Source of the DNA: Armatimonadota bacterium
GTDB taxonomy: Bacteria; Armatimonadota; Hebobacteria; CAIYQO01
NCBI GenBank assembly: GCA_020060775.1
Contig: JAGUZN010000036.1
Location: forward strand, 1 to 34,135
Length of the DNA stretch: 34,135 nucleotides
Direction of reading: 5' to 3'
The notes under the pieces are model-generated. The model ran no database searches, was not told the DNA's origin, and was given only the letters and a program-made list of their open reading frames with translations. Shown piece after piece: positions 19,182-28,635 of the stretch (positions within the stretch are counted from its first letter, which is position 1; each line of letters begins with the position of its first letter). Made by a program: the position numbers and the translations under genes.

Positions 19182-19233
19182 GTCTTACCTCCCAACAAGG
19201 TTGATCTGGTCATCAGTGATGATCACACAACTC

Positions 19234-19330
19234 ATTATGACATACATCTGCGAGAGCTGTTACGCCTTGAATTGCAGTATACGGCATTGTTTTTGCACTA
19301 TTTGAGCAAAGTATGTTGCGGTATCAGGGC
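19234..19330 (-). promoter_or_regulatory. Promoter/operator of pseudopilin 2: CATAAT -10 (19239-19234) with three tandem motif copies
   Basis: TTGCAGTAT 19272-19280, TTGCACTAT 19293-19301, TTGCGGTAT 19316-19324; spacings 21 and 23 bp. Confidence 0.55.
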
Positions 19331-19511
19331 ACAAGTATGCAGAGCTCATTCGCTCCCCTGCATGTGACGGTGATTTCACCGCCGACTGTTCCCCCATGGC
19401 CGCTTCAGTGAGCATAGCGGACGAGCATACGGCGTCGATATCGAGGCATACAAGGCAAGCCTGTGTGAAGTTCAGGGTCTCGCAGGAAGGGGGCGGAAGG
19501 TGCCTGCACAA

Positions 19512-19545
19512 AGAGTCCCCTGGTGCAAAACCACCCGGGGACTCT
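19512..19545. terminator. Hairpin downstream of pseudopilin 3
   Basis: AGAGTCCCC...GGGGACTCT with inner TGGT...ACCA stem and a 3-nt bulge; weak T-run on minus strand. Confidence 0.6.
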
Positions 19546-19567
19546 CTATCGCCTTGGGGCAGCTGGA

Positions 19568-20902
19568 TTACTGTGCGCCGAGCCACTTCAAGTTGTACCT
19601 GCTCATAAAGTAGCGGTTCATCTGATCAATTTCCGTATCGCTCAGCGCACGGTTGTAGATAAGGAAGGCGGCCACATCGATGTTGCAGAAGTAGGAACCG
19701 CATCGATTAGTATCCCAGGGCAAACCAGGATTAAAGAGCGCCTTATTGTTGAGCCCTCCCACGCAATAGCGATTGCGTCCGGGGAGGAATGTGCTGTTGA
19801 CTGCCATGGTCTTATGCTCAATCATCTTGGCGTTGACATACGCGTGCCCAGCTGTTCCCGCCTTCCGCAAGGCCGAAACCCAGAACTCACCCCGCGTTGG
19901 CATTACAAGACCATTGGCGTCAGTCATCGTATGCACCAGATGCGTCCAATCGTGTACGCGGGCATCTGAAAATGTGTTGTAGATCGTTTCTACCATAAGG
20001 TAGTTCGTCATGGCCGCCGGTTCGTCGGGGAATACCGTGTAATAGTACTTGTAGGCAAAATTCATCTCATCACTGCCGTAGTGGTTAAAACTCAGTACGA
20101 TGAAGGTGGTGATATTCTCGGTATCGCTGATCGAGACGGTACCATTGACCGCCCGGCCATGTGCATGGATGCCATCGGAGAGCATGCGTACGGCGGGGAA
20201 CCCATTCAATCCCGCAGGCTGCGGGATAACTTTCAAGTCCTGCGAGCCGGCCATCACGTAGTTGTAATCCCAGAAGACGGTAGCGTCATTGCCGTTGCCG
20301 CTGCGGTCGGGCCAGGTGGTGAAGGGCGATTGCGAAATCGCCTCAGCATCCAACCACACCTTCATCCCGGATAAGGGCAACAGATACCCCGTGGTGATCT
20401 CCACATGCCCATCCAGGAACGAGGCCACCGTGGCGTTACTGTGCCGCTGGTCCGTATCATCGGCGAAGTAGGCCACGTTGTCATAGGTGAGTGGCGAGCT
20501 GGTGGCTGCGTGCTGGCCATCGGTGGTGAGGAAGGTCGCGCTCGGCGCCTGCAATTCCCCAAGCGACATGCTGCTCACGTAGCTGTTGTACACATAGGCG
20601 TTGGCGACTTTCTTCCCCTTCGAGGGGCACATCAGAATGTTGCGGTCGACATTGATCTCCGGCCAAACATTGCTGTGGTCGGGCAGCATCTCGTCGTGAT
20701 CCTGGGCGTACATCAGGATCGCCACGGCGATCTGCCGTTGATGGTTCAGGCAGCTCGATTGCCGCGCCTTCTCGCGCGCTTTCGCAAACACGGGGAAGAG
20801 GATCGCGGCCAGGATGGCTATTATAGCGATGACGACGAGAAGCTCAATCAGCGTGAACCCCTGTCGCACACGGCTAAGCATCGGATACATCGTCAAATCC
20901 AT
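19568..20902 (-). CDS. Pseudopilin-type protein 3 (N-methylation + H-X9-DG) with LamG-like C-terminus, closest to pseudopilin 1
   Basis: [81 protein letters not shown] shared with protein 1. Confidence 0.9.
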   Translation of the reverse strand: MDLTMYPMLSRVRQGFTLIELLVVIAIIAILAAILFPVFAKAREKARQSSCLNHQRQIAVAILMYAQDHDEMLPDHSNVWPEINVDRNILMCPSKGKKVANAYVYNSYVSSMSLGELQAPSATFLTTDGQHAATSSPLTYDNVAYFADDTDQRHSNATVASFLDGHVEITTGYLLPLSGMKVWLDAEAISQSPFTTWPDRSGNGNDATVFWDYNYVMAGSQDLKVIPQPAGLNGFPAVRMLSDGIHAHGRAVNGTVSISDTENITTFIVLSFNHYGSDEMNFAYKYYYTVFPDEPAAMTNYLMVETIYNTFSDARVHDWTHLVHTMTDANGLVMPTRGEFWVSALRKAGTAGHAYVNAKMIEHKTMAVNSTFLPGRNRYCVGGLNNKALFNPGLPWDTNRCGSYFCNIDVAAFLIYNRALSDTEIDQMNRYFMSRYNLKWLGAQ

Positions 20903-20949
20903 GCCTTTCCCTCACTGCGTGAATCCGGGAGAATTGACTGGCAAAAATT

Positions 20950-20985
20950 ATTATGGCACAGATGGCAGGGGTCGGCTTGCACTAT
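20950..20985 (-). promoter_or_regulatory. Promoter/operator of pseudopilin 3: ATAGTGCAA - 21 nt - CATAAT
   Basis: Same spacing; distal half-like site TATCACGATGCGGGC at 20999-21013. Confidence 0.65.
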
Positions 20986-21009
20986 CCGGGCGTATATATA
21001 TCACGATGC

Positions 21010-21038
21010 GGGCGATCTCATATACGCTGGGATCGCCC
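21010..21038. terminator. Short hairpin after CBM9-like gene
   Basis: GGGCGATC-N13-GATCGCCC, 8 nt beyond the stop at 21046. Confidence 0.4.
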
Positions 21039-21045
21039 CATGACT

Positions 21046-22557
21046 TCATTCGGTAGAGAACCATCGAGCATAGCGCAACTCAGCCTGCAGGGAACGATAG
21101 GCGGCATCGACAAAGTTGAGCAGCGCATACATCCTGGTGATATGCTCCCAGTGTTTCCCCTCACCCTCAACCTCGGCTGGGAGTGTTTGCATGTACTGTT
21201 CCGTGCGCGCAATACGGTCGCCAAACATGAACTCCGGTGTATCAGCGACATCAGCGATCTGCTGCTTCACCACAGCCCATTCCTGCACCTTCTCTCGACG
21301 CCATTGCGCAAACTCTTTCGTGACAAGCGTTCCGAAAGCGAACGGGGTATGGAAGTTATTCCCCACGGCGGCCCAGGTAGCGGCGCTGTGCTCCCGATTA
21401 CACGTAATATTCATCCGCCAGCCGTCCATCGATGGGATGCGATCGAGTTTCAGGTCGCCGGCTGGGATCATCATTTCCAGATTCCACCCATCTTCATCCA
21501 CGCTCACCCCATATCTCCACTGGCCGTTCCAGGATGCATCCATCCCCATGCCGTCATACCGGTATCCAGCCAACGATGCCACGTATTGAACGTACCAGCC
21601 CTGGCCGGGTGGCTGCAGAAACACTTCGACCGAATGTCGATCGGTATAGATATCCCCGGCCCTGTCACCGCTCAACGGCTTGGCTGCCAACGCGCGCGCA
21701 ACGCGCTGGGCATCAGCAAGTTGCACCTCCACCCCAAGATAAACGGCCTGTTCATCGTACAACGCCTGGAAAGTCGTCCGCTCGGTGGCAAGGAGTGTCT
21801 GCTCGTGAGCAAGGCGGAAGCCGGAGAACTTGACGGCCGATTGCCAACAGTCCTCATCCAGTTTCCCATCGATCACCATCGGCTGCGCGGCAGCCGAGGC
21901 AAACGCGACACGCGCATCGTGCTCCTTCGGGACCGGTTGCGCCTCAACGTGTTCGTCCTCCCTCAACATACGCCCAATAAATATATCATCGACCAGCACC
22001 TCCCCCGTAACTGCCAGGCGTGGATAAATGGTGGTCGGCGCACTGCCGCCGATGAGGAAGCGTTGCTCGATCAATGTCCATGTGTCGGCGACGGGTTCGC
22101 CTTTTCGCTCCAATAGATACGGACCACCCTCACCGTACACCGTAAAATGCATCGTAATCGTTCCGGCCCCTTTAGCCATATACCGGACAATATACATATC
22201 CCCGCTTCGGGTATCGTACGCGCCTTCAGACACCTTCTCTAAATAGATTGATCCGCTCAATCGTAACGAAGACTCACCGGAGTACACGGCTTCGGTCTCG
22301 CGCTTCATCACATATTCCGTGCAAGACAGTTGCGAGAAAACGGCAGGGACCAACAAATTGCCGGTCTCACTGACAGACATCTGCCACGCCCTCTTCACCG
22401 TCAAGTGGTTGTACCGGCTAGAGCCGGGGCTCGCTTCATCCCATCGCTCCATGCCGCCATCCCGAACGAGATTGGGGGTGACTTCACTGGCGAACGCTAT
22501 GGTGATACTCATAACCAGAACGCCGGTAACCAGCATCGCTGAAAAGAGCTTGCGCAT
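21046..22557 (-). CDS. Secreted CBM9-like carbohydrate-binding protein
   Basis: ORF to 22581; MRKLFSAMLVTGVLVMSITIAFA signal peptide; IDGKLDEDCWQSAVKFSGF...ALYDEQAVYLGVEVQ...DRHSVEVFLQP. Confidence 0.75.
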   Translation of the reverse strand: MRKLFSAMLVTGVLVMSITIAFASEVTPNLVRDGGMERWDEASPGSSRYNHLTVKRAWQMSVSETGNLLVPAVFSQLSCTEYVMKRETEAVYSGESSLRLSGSIYLEKVSEGAYDTRSGDMYIVRYMAKGAGTITMHFTVYGEGGPYLLERKGEPVADTWTLIEQRFLIGGSAPTTIYPRLAVTGEVLVDDIFIGRMLREDEHVEAQPVPKEHDARVAFASAAAQPMVIDGKLDEDCWQSAVKFSGFRLAHEQTLLATERTTFQALYDEQAVYLGVEVQLADAQRVARALAAKPLSGDRAGDIYTDRHSVEVFLQPPGQGWYVQYVASLAGYRYDGMGMDASWNGQWRYGVSVDEDGWNLEMMIPAGDLKLDRIPSMDGWRMNITCNREHSAATWAAVGNNFHTPFAFGTLVTKEFAQWRREKVQEWAVVKQQIADVADTPEFMFGDRIARTEQYMQTLPAEVEGEGKHWEHITRMYALLNFVDAAYRSLQAELRYARWFSTE

Positions 22558-22600
22558 GATTTCAGTCCTTCTCAACAGCACACATCGGTGGTGCCCCTGT

Positions 22601-25600
22601 TCATCGCACGGTGAATCTCAGCTCCTGCTGCTGCCCGGAAATCACTTCCGTGAGCCGCAGCGTGTACTCGCCCTTTTTCTGGTTGAGGGCCAGCGGGATA
22701 TGGTGACTCGTCACCCCTTTCACCGCCAGCTTCTTCGTGTAGGCGGCGATCACGTGATTATCCTGCAACACTTCGAGGCGCACCGCTAATGCGACATGTT
22801 GTAAAGCGGCGGGGATCGTCGCGATCTCCACCGCCACGGCGTCGCCGGGCCGGTAATCCTGCTTGCCGATTTTCACCACCAGTCCATCTTCGACACGCGC
22901 GGGGAGCAAGGCCAGCAGCTTGGCCTGCGCCGGCAGAATGCCGGCTGCCACCATGTCGGTGTAACCCAGGTACGTCTGCTGCCGAACATTATACGCATGC
23001 ATCTTCCGGTCCAGCTTAAGGATGAACTCTTCCCCGGGCGGATCGGCAACCGTCTTATCCGGCAACACGCCGACCAGCATGGCAGGCCCATTATCGAACA
23101 CATACGTCCGCAGATCCGTGCGGGTGTTGCCCAGGACATCGAGCACCTCAACATCGCCCTTGGCCCCGCCGTGCGTAATCAACGTCTGGCGGAGGGCGCG
23201 CCAGTCGTTCACCGCCGGTGCTCCGGCCAGGAACAGCCCATACCCCTTCCCGTATGGCCGGGCGCTTGTCCCGGTGAAATCAAAGACCTCGTCCAGTGCG
23301 CTCCGGGTAGAGTTGATCGCCCCGCCCTTAGCGACCACCCCCGTGCCCCCGCAGGTCGTACAGGCGCCCAGCGGGTCGCCGGCGCCGCCCAGGTGGATGA
23401 CCTTCTTACCCTTGCAGCGGGGACAGGTTTCAAAATCCACCGTGCCTTTCGGCGCATTGGGGTCTTCCCCGTACGGGCGCAAGTACTCATCCATTACCGC
23501 CGGACGGTAATCGGCAATCACCAATCCTCCGGCAGCGGCAAAAGCCTTGATCCGTTCCACCCCCTTACGCGAGATGGACTGGCTGGCCGGCAGGATGAGG
23601 ACACGCTGTTGGGGACTGAATTGTAATTGATCCTCCACAAAATCCTCGCCAACACACTGGTAATCCATGCCGACCCGGCGCAGCATATTGGTGAACGCCT
23701 CCACAGCGCTGAGCCAGGCCATCTCCTGTGGATGGTACACGCCGGCGATCTGTGATCGGTTCGACCAGAGGATCAGGATGGGATCAATACGCTTATGACT
23801 GGACAGCAGTAGCCGGTCAACACCGCTGTGAATCCCCCGGACTTCCTCCGCCATCTGCTGGAAACAGAGAAACGGTTCGGATAAATCTTTGGTGAAGGTG
23901 TTGTGAATCGGCCACCAGCAGATCGCATTACCGCCGCGGAACAGCGATTCCCATGCCTTGGTGCGCATGTGCCATTCGCTCTGCTCTCCCTGGTAAAATC
24001 CGACATAGTATCCGGCGCTTATCCTATCCGTGTTCTCTTTGTCAAAATGTTCCAAATAGGATTGAACGAAACTGAAACCGTTCTTCGCCATTCGCGGGAT
24101 ATCATAATCTTGCAACTGGGTAATCGCGACGCCGACGCGTGCCCCCGGGTCATACTCCTTGATCAAACTGGCGCAGTACTCGTGAACACGGCTGTATCTG
24201 TCGAATTTATACAGCTTCTGATCCAACCAGCGCGTGGATTGATTCCTTGTCCTGGCATCAAGGAATGAAATCATCACAATATCATCGAAAGAGTTGAAGG
24301 CTGATCCCCAGGTCGTATTGAGCGTATTGATATCGCCATAACGCTCTTGCAGGTATATCCGGTAATCGTTGAGCGCCGCCGGATTATTCCACTCACCGCC
24401 TTCGACGCCGCTCTCATTATTCACGCCGTAGTACAGCGTGCCATAACGCTTGTAGGCCTCGATCCTGGGACGATAGTACTCCCGGTGACCGTCTTTCCAG
24501 GTGTTGCTCTGAAAATCGCCGATCCTACCCGTCCCTGAGTACTGAGAGGGATCGCCAACCTTGAATCCGCCCATATGCCAAACATGGAAGGCAACCTTGA
24601 AGTTATTTCTGGCCAGGTTGTCGGCCGATTGCTGGAACCAGGTTGGCGAAGACCAGTAATGTTCGTCATCGAATCCGGTGATCCCGAACTCGTGAAACAG
24701 CGTGAGATATGTCTTATGTACGCGAGTCGTAGGAGAACCTCCATCGACCAGGAACTGAAACTCGTCAATGTCATTGGACGGCAGACCGGTCCAGGTCTCC
24801 TGTTCGTCCAACACCACCCCGCCGGATAACACCTGGCAGACGATCCGATAGGTGCGGGAGAGGGGATAGGGAATTCTGGCAAATCTGAACCGGGTCTCGC
24901 CGCGCGGAACTTCCACCCGTTGCTCCAGCCGGTTATAGGTATCCCACAACTTGACCACGACCTGGTGCCCCGCCGGCACCGGGGTCGAAAATGCAATCGT
25001 ACCGCTTATCCCTTCGTCTCGGCGGAAGAACGGCTTATCGGCGGCAACGGATGCCAGATACCGGGTATCGGTGACCGTCAGTGCCGTCGACGCCCAATCC
25101 ACCACCCTCCCCCGGCGCTTGACCCAAGCATCCACCAGGTACAGGCCCTGCTTGAGCACCGGGAAACGCGGGGAGAACGCGACGGCGCCATCGTGAGAAG
25201 CGATCTCCTCTTCGCCCTGGGCGAGTACGTGGTTCTTCCGGTCACGGATCTCATAGTAGACCGTCGTCTCCGATGGAATTCGGTGCTCGCTGACAATACG
25301 AAAAGTAATCGGCGCAGCCGGCAGCGCTCCACGACCGATCTCAGCATCTACCGGGTCGGGGCGGACGCTCACTGTGGAAGTTTTCCCGGCCGCATGCACA
25401 ATCGCTTTGGACAGGATCGAGTAATAATAGTTGTAGAATAGGTCATCATCCTCGATCCCGACCGAGGGTGTCAGGCCAAGCTGTCTGACATAATAGGAAT
25501 AAGGATAACCGTAGGTAGACGCATCCTTGCCGTTTTTCAGCAGCAGGTCGTTGTACCGGAGAAACACCACAGTGCCCTCGCCCACTTTACCGGCCTGTAT

Positions 25601-26283
25601 CTCCAGCGGTCCGATCTTACGTGGCGTGAACGCTTTCGTATCGGGATGCAGTGTTTCGAGATCTAAATCCAGCGGGAGCTTTGCTAACGGCACAGTCGAC
25701 CGTACGCTCTCTGCCAGCGCATTGTCGGACGTGAGTTGCATGGTGCGCTGCACATCAGCGCCAACATCCAGCGGCGACACCAGGATGAGCGCCACGCCGC
25801 CCTTCACCCTTTCCAGGATCTTCTGGCGAATATCCTCCGGGATCACGCTCCACTTCACTTTGCCGATGATGATGGCGTGATACTGATAGGCGGGGCTAAG
25901 CAACATCCTGGCGCGCTCATTCAGCGCCTGTTCGGATGGGATATCACAATAAAAACCATCCCCACCCGGCCCGGTATCCCACCATATCTGGTCGCGTCTG
26001 GAGGTGATGATTTCCACATGAGCATCAATACGGGAAGCCAGTTCTACCGATTCTCTGGCGGCATCCATCGGCAGAAAGAGCAGGAGATTCAACCGCCCGC
26101 CAACAAAAGGACGCGCCCATTCGATCCTCGGAGCGAAGTAACTGCCGGGGTAATTGCCGAACCGCGTATTGCTGTGCTGATAATCAACCGGCGTGTGCCT
26201 GCTGTACGCCGTCACTGTTTGTGCGGATAGCTGAGAAAGGCTCATCACCAATAGTGCCGCTAGGATTCCTGTCAGGTTACGCA
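22601..26283 (-). CDS. Large secreted GH42-like (beta-galactosidase-type) glycoside hydrolase with embedded CXXCXGXG-type motif
   Basis: ORF to 26326; start at 26283 (MRNLTGILAALLVMSLSQLSA) follows SD AAGGAG. YYGVNNESGVEGGEWNN...YRIYLQERYGDINTLNTTWGSAFNSFDDI is GH42-like. Confidence 0.75.
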
Positions 26284-26324
26284 TGGAGTAGATCTCCTTC
26301 AACTTGCCAATGACCATCTCATCC

Positions 26325-26360
26325 ACTATACCAGCACTGCTGCTCGCTTACTTGCACTAT
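26325..26360 (-). promoter_or_regulatory. Promoter/operator of GH42-like/CBM9-like operon: ATAGTGCAA - 21 nt - TATAGT
   Basis: GGATAGTGCAAgtaagcgagcagcagtgctggTATAGTGGAT; nearly the same layout as 14850-14885. Confidence 0.7.
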
Positions 26361-26375
26361 CCGTGCAGCCAGCTT

Positions 26376-26610
26376 TCACAATATAATCGATTTCGCATAT
26401 CGCACATAGCGCGCACCGGTTGTGCCTTTCCGCTGGCGGGATGACACGAATCCATATAGCTTCGCGTCCCGTAGCGAGAACTCCACCTTCACCGGCTGAT
26501 GCGTGACTCGCTGCTAACTCGAGCTCTCGGCAATAAGGTAATCGTCAATACACAGGTTGAGTCTGGTGGAACACCGGATCGTACGGTCGAGGTCGTGTCG
26601 CATGCGTATC
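26376..26610 (-). pseudogene. Decayed C-terminal fragment resembling the local glycosidase-like proteins
   Basis: MRHDLDRTIRCSTRLNLCIDDYLIAESSS*QRVTHQPVKVEFSLRDAKLYGFVSS; compare VRILFALRNADLYSFWF (10010 gene) and VIVSIKMRAADLYSIRFA (28636 gene). Confidence 0.45.
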
Positions 26611-26645
26611 CCCCGATGTTTGTTGCTTGATGGCAACCCTCGCGT

Positions 26646-27413
26646 TTATTTCACCTGTGCTGCCTGGCAGCGTTCCAGTTGACTGCGCCATACCTGGATC
26701 ATCGCGCCGAAGTCCGAGCCGATGATGCACAAATCGGCGCCGGCGGCGATGGCTGCATCCAGCAGCGGTCCCGGGGCGACGAGAATGCCGGCGTGCTTGC
26801 CGGCAGCTCGGGCGGCACGGATGCACGTCGTCGTCATGTCGATGAGTGCAGGATTCGTGAAATCACCGGGACAGCCCAGGTCGGCGGAGAGATCGCCGGG
26901 GCCAATCAAAATGCCGGCAATCCCCTCAACCGCCAGGATGCCCTCCACGTTGGCGACCGCCTGGCAGGTTTCCACCTGCGGGAAAAGGTAGGTCTCCGCA
27001 TTCATGCGTATAACGGGCAACGGCTCCAGACCGAAGTCCGCCGCGCGGCTGCGCGTATTGTAGCCGCGCTCGCCTATCGGGCGGAACTTGCCATGCCGCA
27101 CCACTTCACGAGCAGTCTCCGCATCATTCACCAGTGGCGCCACCACGATCGATGCGCCGATCTCCAACGCGTGCAGGATCTGCTCGCGGCGATAGCCGCT
27201 GGTGCGCACCAGCGGAAGTGCCCCATTCGCCTGTGCGGCCCGGCACATCGCCTCCGCCGTCATGAGATCAGCCGAGGCATGTTCCATCTCGATCCAGATC
27301 ACATCAAAGCCAATACGCGCCGCCAACTCCGCCGTACGCGAACTGGCGCTGTTGATCGAAGCCCCCAGGAGAATGCGCGGCTGTCCATGTATGTCGGTGA
27401 AAATGTCCCTCAT
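26646..27413 (-). CDS. HpcH/HpaI aldolase family (2-keto-3-deoxy sugar-acid aldolase-like)
   Basis: 255 aa; AARIGFDVIWIEMEHASADLMTAEAMCRAAQANG; VAPLVNDAETAREVVRHGKF; GILIGPGDLSADLG. Confidence 0.85.
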   Translation of the reverse strand: MRDIFTDIHGQPRILLGASINSASSRTAELAARIGFDVIWIEMEHASADLMTAEAMCRAAQANGALPLVRTSGYRREQILHALEIGASIVVAPLVNDAETAREVVRHGKFRPIGERGYNTRSRAADFGLEPLPVIRMNAETYLFPQVETCQAVANVEGILAVEGIAGILIGPGDLSADLGCPGDFTNPALIDMTTTCIRAARAAGKHAGILVAPGPLLDAAIAAGADLCIIGSDFGAMIQVWRSQLERCQAAQVK

Positions 27414-27432
27414 GGTGCTGCTCCTCTGTACG

Positions 27433-28626
27433 TCAGTAATTCGTGTACGTCCCGTCTTCCCGATGGAAGTGTGGCGGCTCGGTCATATCAGCGGGATAGC
27501 GCCGTGCCGCTTCACGGTGAAATCGCACCCCCAGGCCAGGAGCCGTTGGCACCGACAACTGCGTGCCCTGCAATGCAAAGGCGCACTCAAAGACATCCGG
27601 CAGCATCGTCGCCGGCGGAAAGACCACTTCCTGCGGGCCGGCGTTGGGGCACGCCAGGTTCAAATGCAGCGCGGCAGCCGTATTCACCGGCCCCAGTGGA
27701 TTATGCGGGAGTACCTGAATAAAATGCGTTTCCGCCATGGCGGCAATTTTCTTCGCTTCGGTCAACCCACCGGCAATACAGATGTCGATGCGCACAAAAT
27801 CGACCAGTTCTTCCTCGATGGCCTGGCGGAATTCCCACTTATGCGCCCACTGTTCACCTGCCGCCAATGGCACATTGACATGCTGCCGCAACTGCCGGTA
27901 CCCCTCCACATGCTCCGAGTGCAGCAGGTCCTCTGCCAGGAAGAGCTGCAGCGCCTCCGCCTCGCGGCAAAACAGGATGGCCTCCGGCAACGTCAGGCGG
28001 GCATGGGCATCGATCATCAATTCCAGGTCGTACCCCACCGCTTCGCGCGCGGCGCGCAGATTGTCCAGCAGCCGCCGCACTGCCGCGCGCGGCTCGAAGA
28101 GATCGCCGTCCGCCGGCGGGCCGATGCGGAAATACTTATGCCCCTGCTCCAGACACCACTTCGCCTGCGCGGCGACGCCATCCGGTTCGCTCAACCCCGA
28201 GGTCATGATCTGAAAACAATCCGTCGTCTGGGCGGACATGCTTGCCGGCGAATAGGTTGGCGACAGGAAGCACTGCACGTAATCCCGGCAGCGCCCGCCC
28301 ATCAGTTGATAAATCGGCGCCCCCAGCGCCTGGCCCTTAATATCCCAGAGCGCGATATCGATGCCGGCGATGGCCGAGCCGATAAGGCGATCCGCAGGAT
28401 AAAATCCGCCGCGAAACATGCGCTGCCAGAGATGCTCGATACGCATGGGGTCCTCACCGATCAGCCAGCGCTTCATGTGCGCGACCGCGCCATCAATCGC
28501 CTGCCAGCGCCGCTGCAGCCCCGCCTCACCCACGCCAGTGATCCCCGCGTCGGTGTGCACCAGCACAGGGACCAGCGTGCGTCCCGGCGCCTGTACGGGG
28601 ATGACTTCAATATCTGTGATCCGCAT
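27433..28626 (-). CDS. Mandelate racemase/muconate-lactonizing enolase-superfamily dehydratase (galactonate dehydratase-like)
   Basis: 397 aa; LIGSAIAGIDIALWDIKGQALGAPIYQLMGG; LELMIDAHARLTLPEAI; FLAEDLLHSEHVEGYRQLRQHVNVPLAAGEQ. Confidence 0.85.
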   Translation of the reverse strand: MRITDIEVIPVQAPGRTLVPVLVHTDAGITGVGEAGLQRRWQAIDGAVAHMKRWLIGEDPMRIEHLWQRMFRGGFYPADRLIGSAIAGIDIALWDIKGQALGAPIYQLMGGRCRDYVQCFLSPTYSPASMSAQTTDCFQIMTSGLSEPDGVAAQAKWCLEQGHKYFRIGPPADGDLFEPRAAVRRLLDNLRAAREAVGYDLELMIDAHARLTLPEAILFCREAEALQLFLAEDLLHSEHVEGYRQLRQHVNVPLAAGEQWAHKWEFRQAIEEELVDFVRIDICIAGGLTEAKKIAAMAETHFIQVLPHNPLGPVNTAAALHLNLACPNAGPQEVVFPPATMLPDVFECAFALQGTQLSVPTAPGLGVRFHREAARRYPADMTEPPHFHREDGTYTNY

Positions 28627-28635
28627 GTAAAGCTC

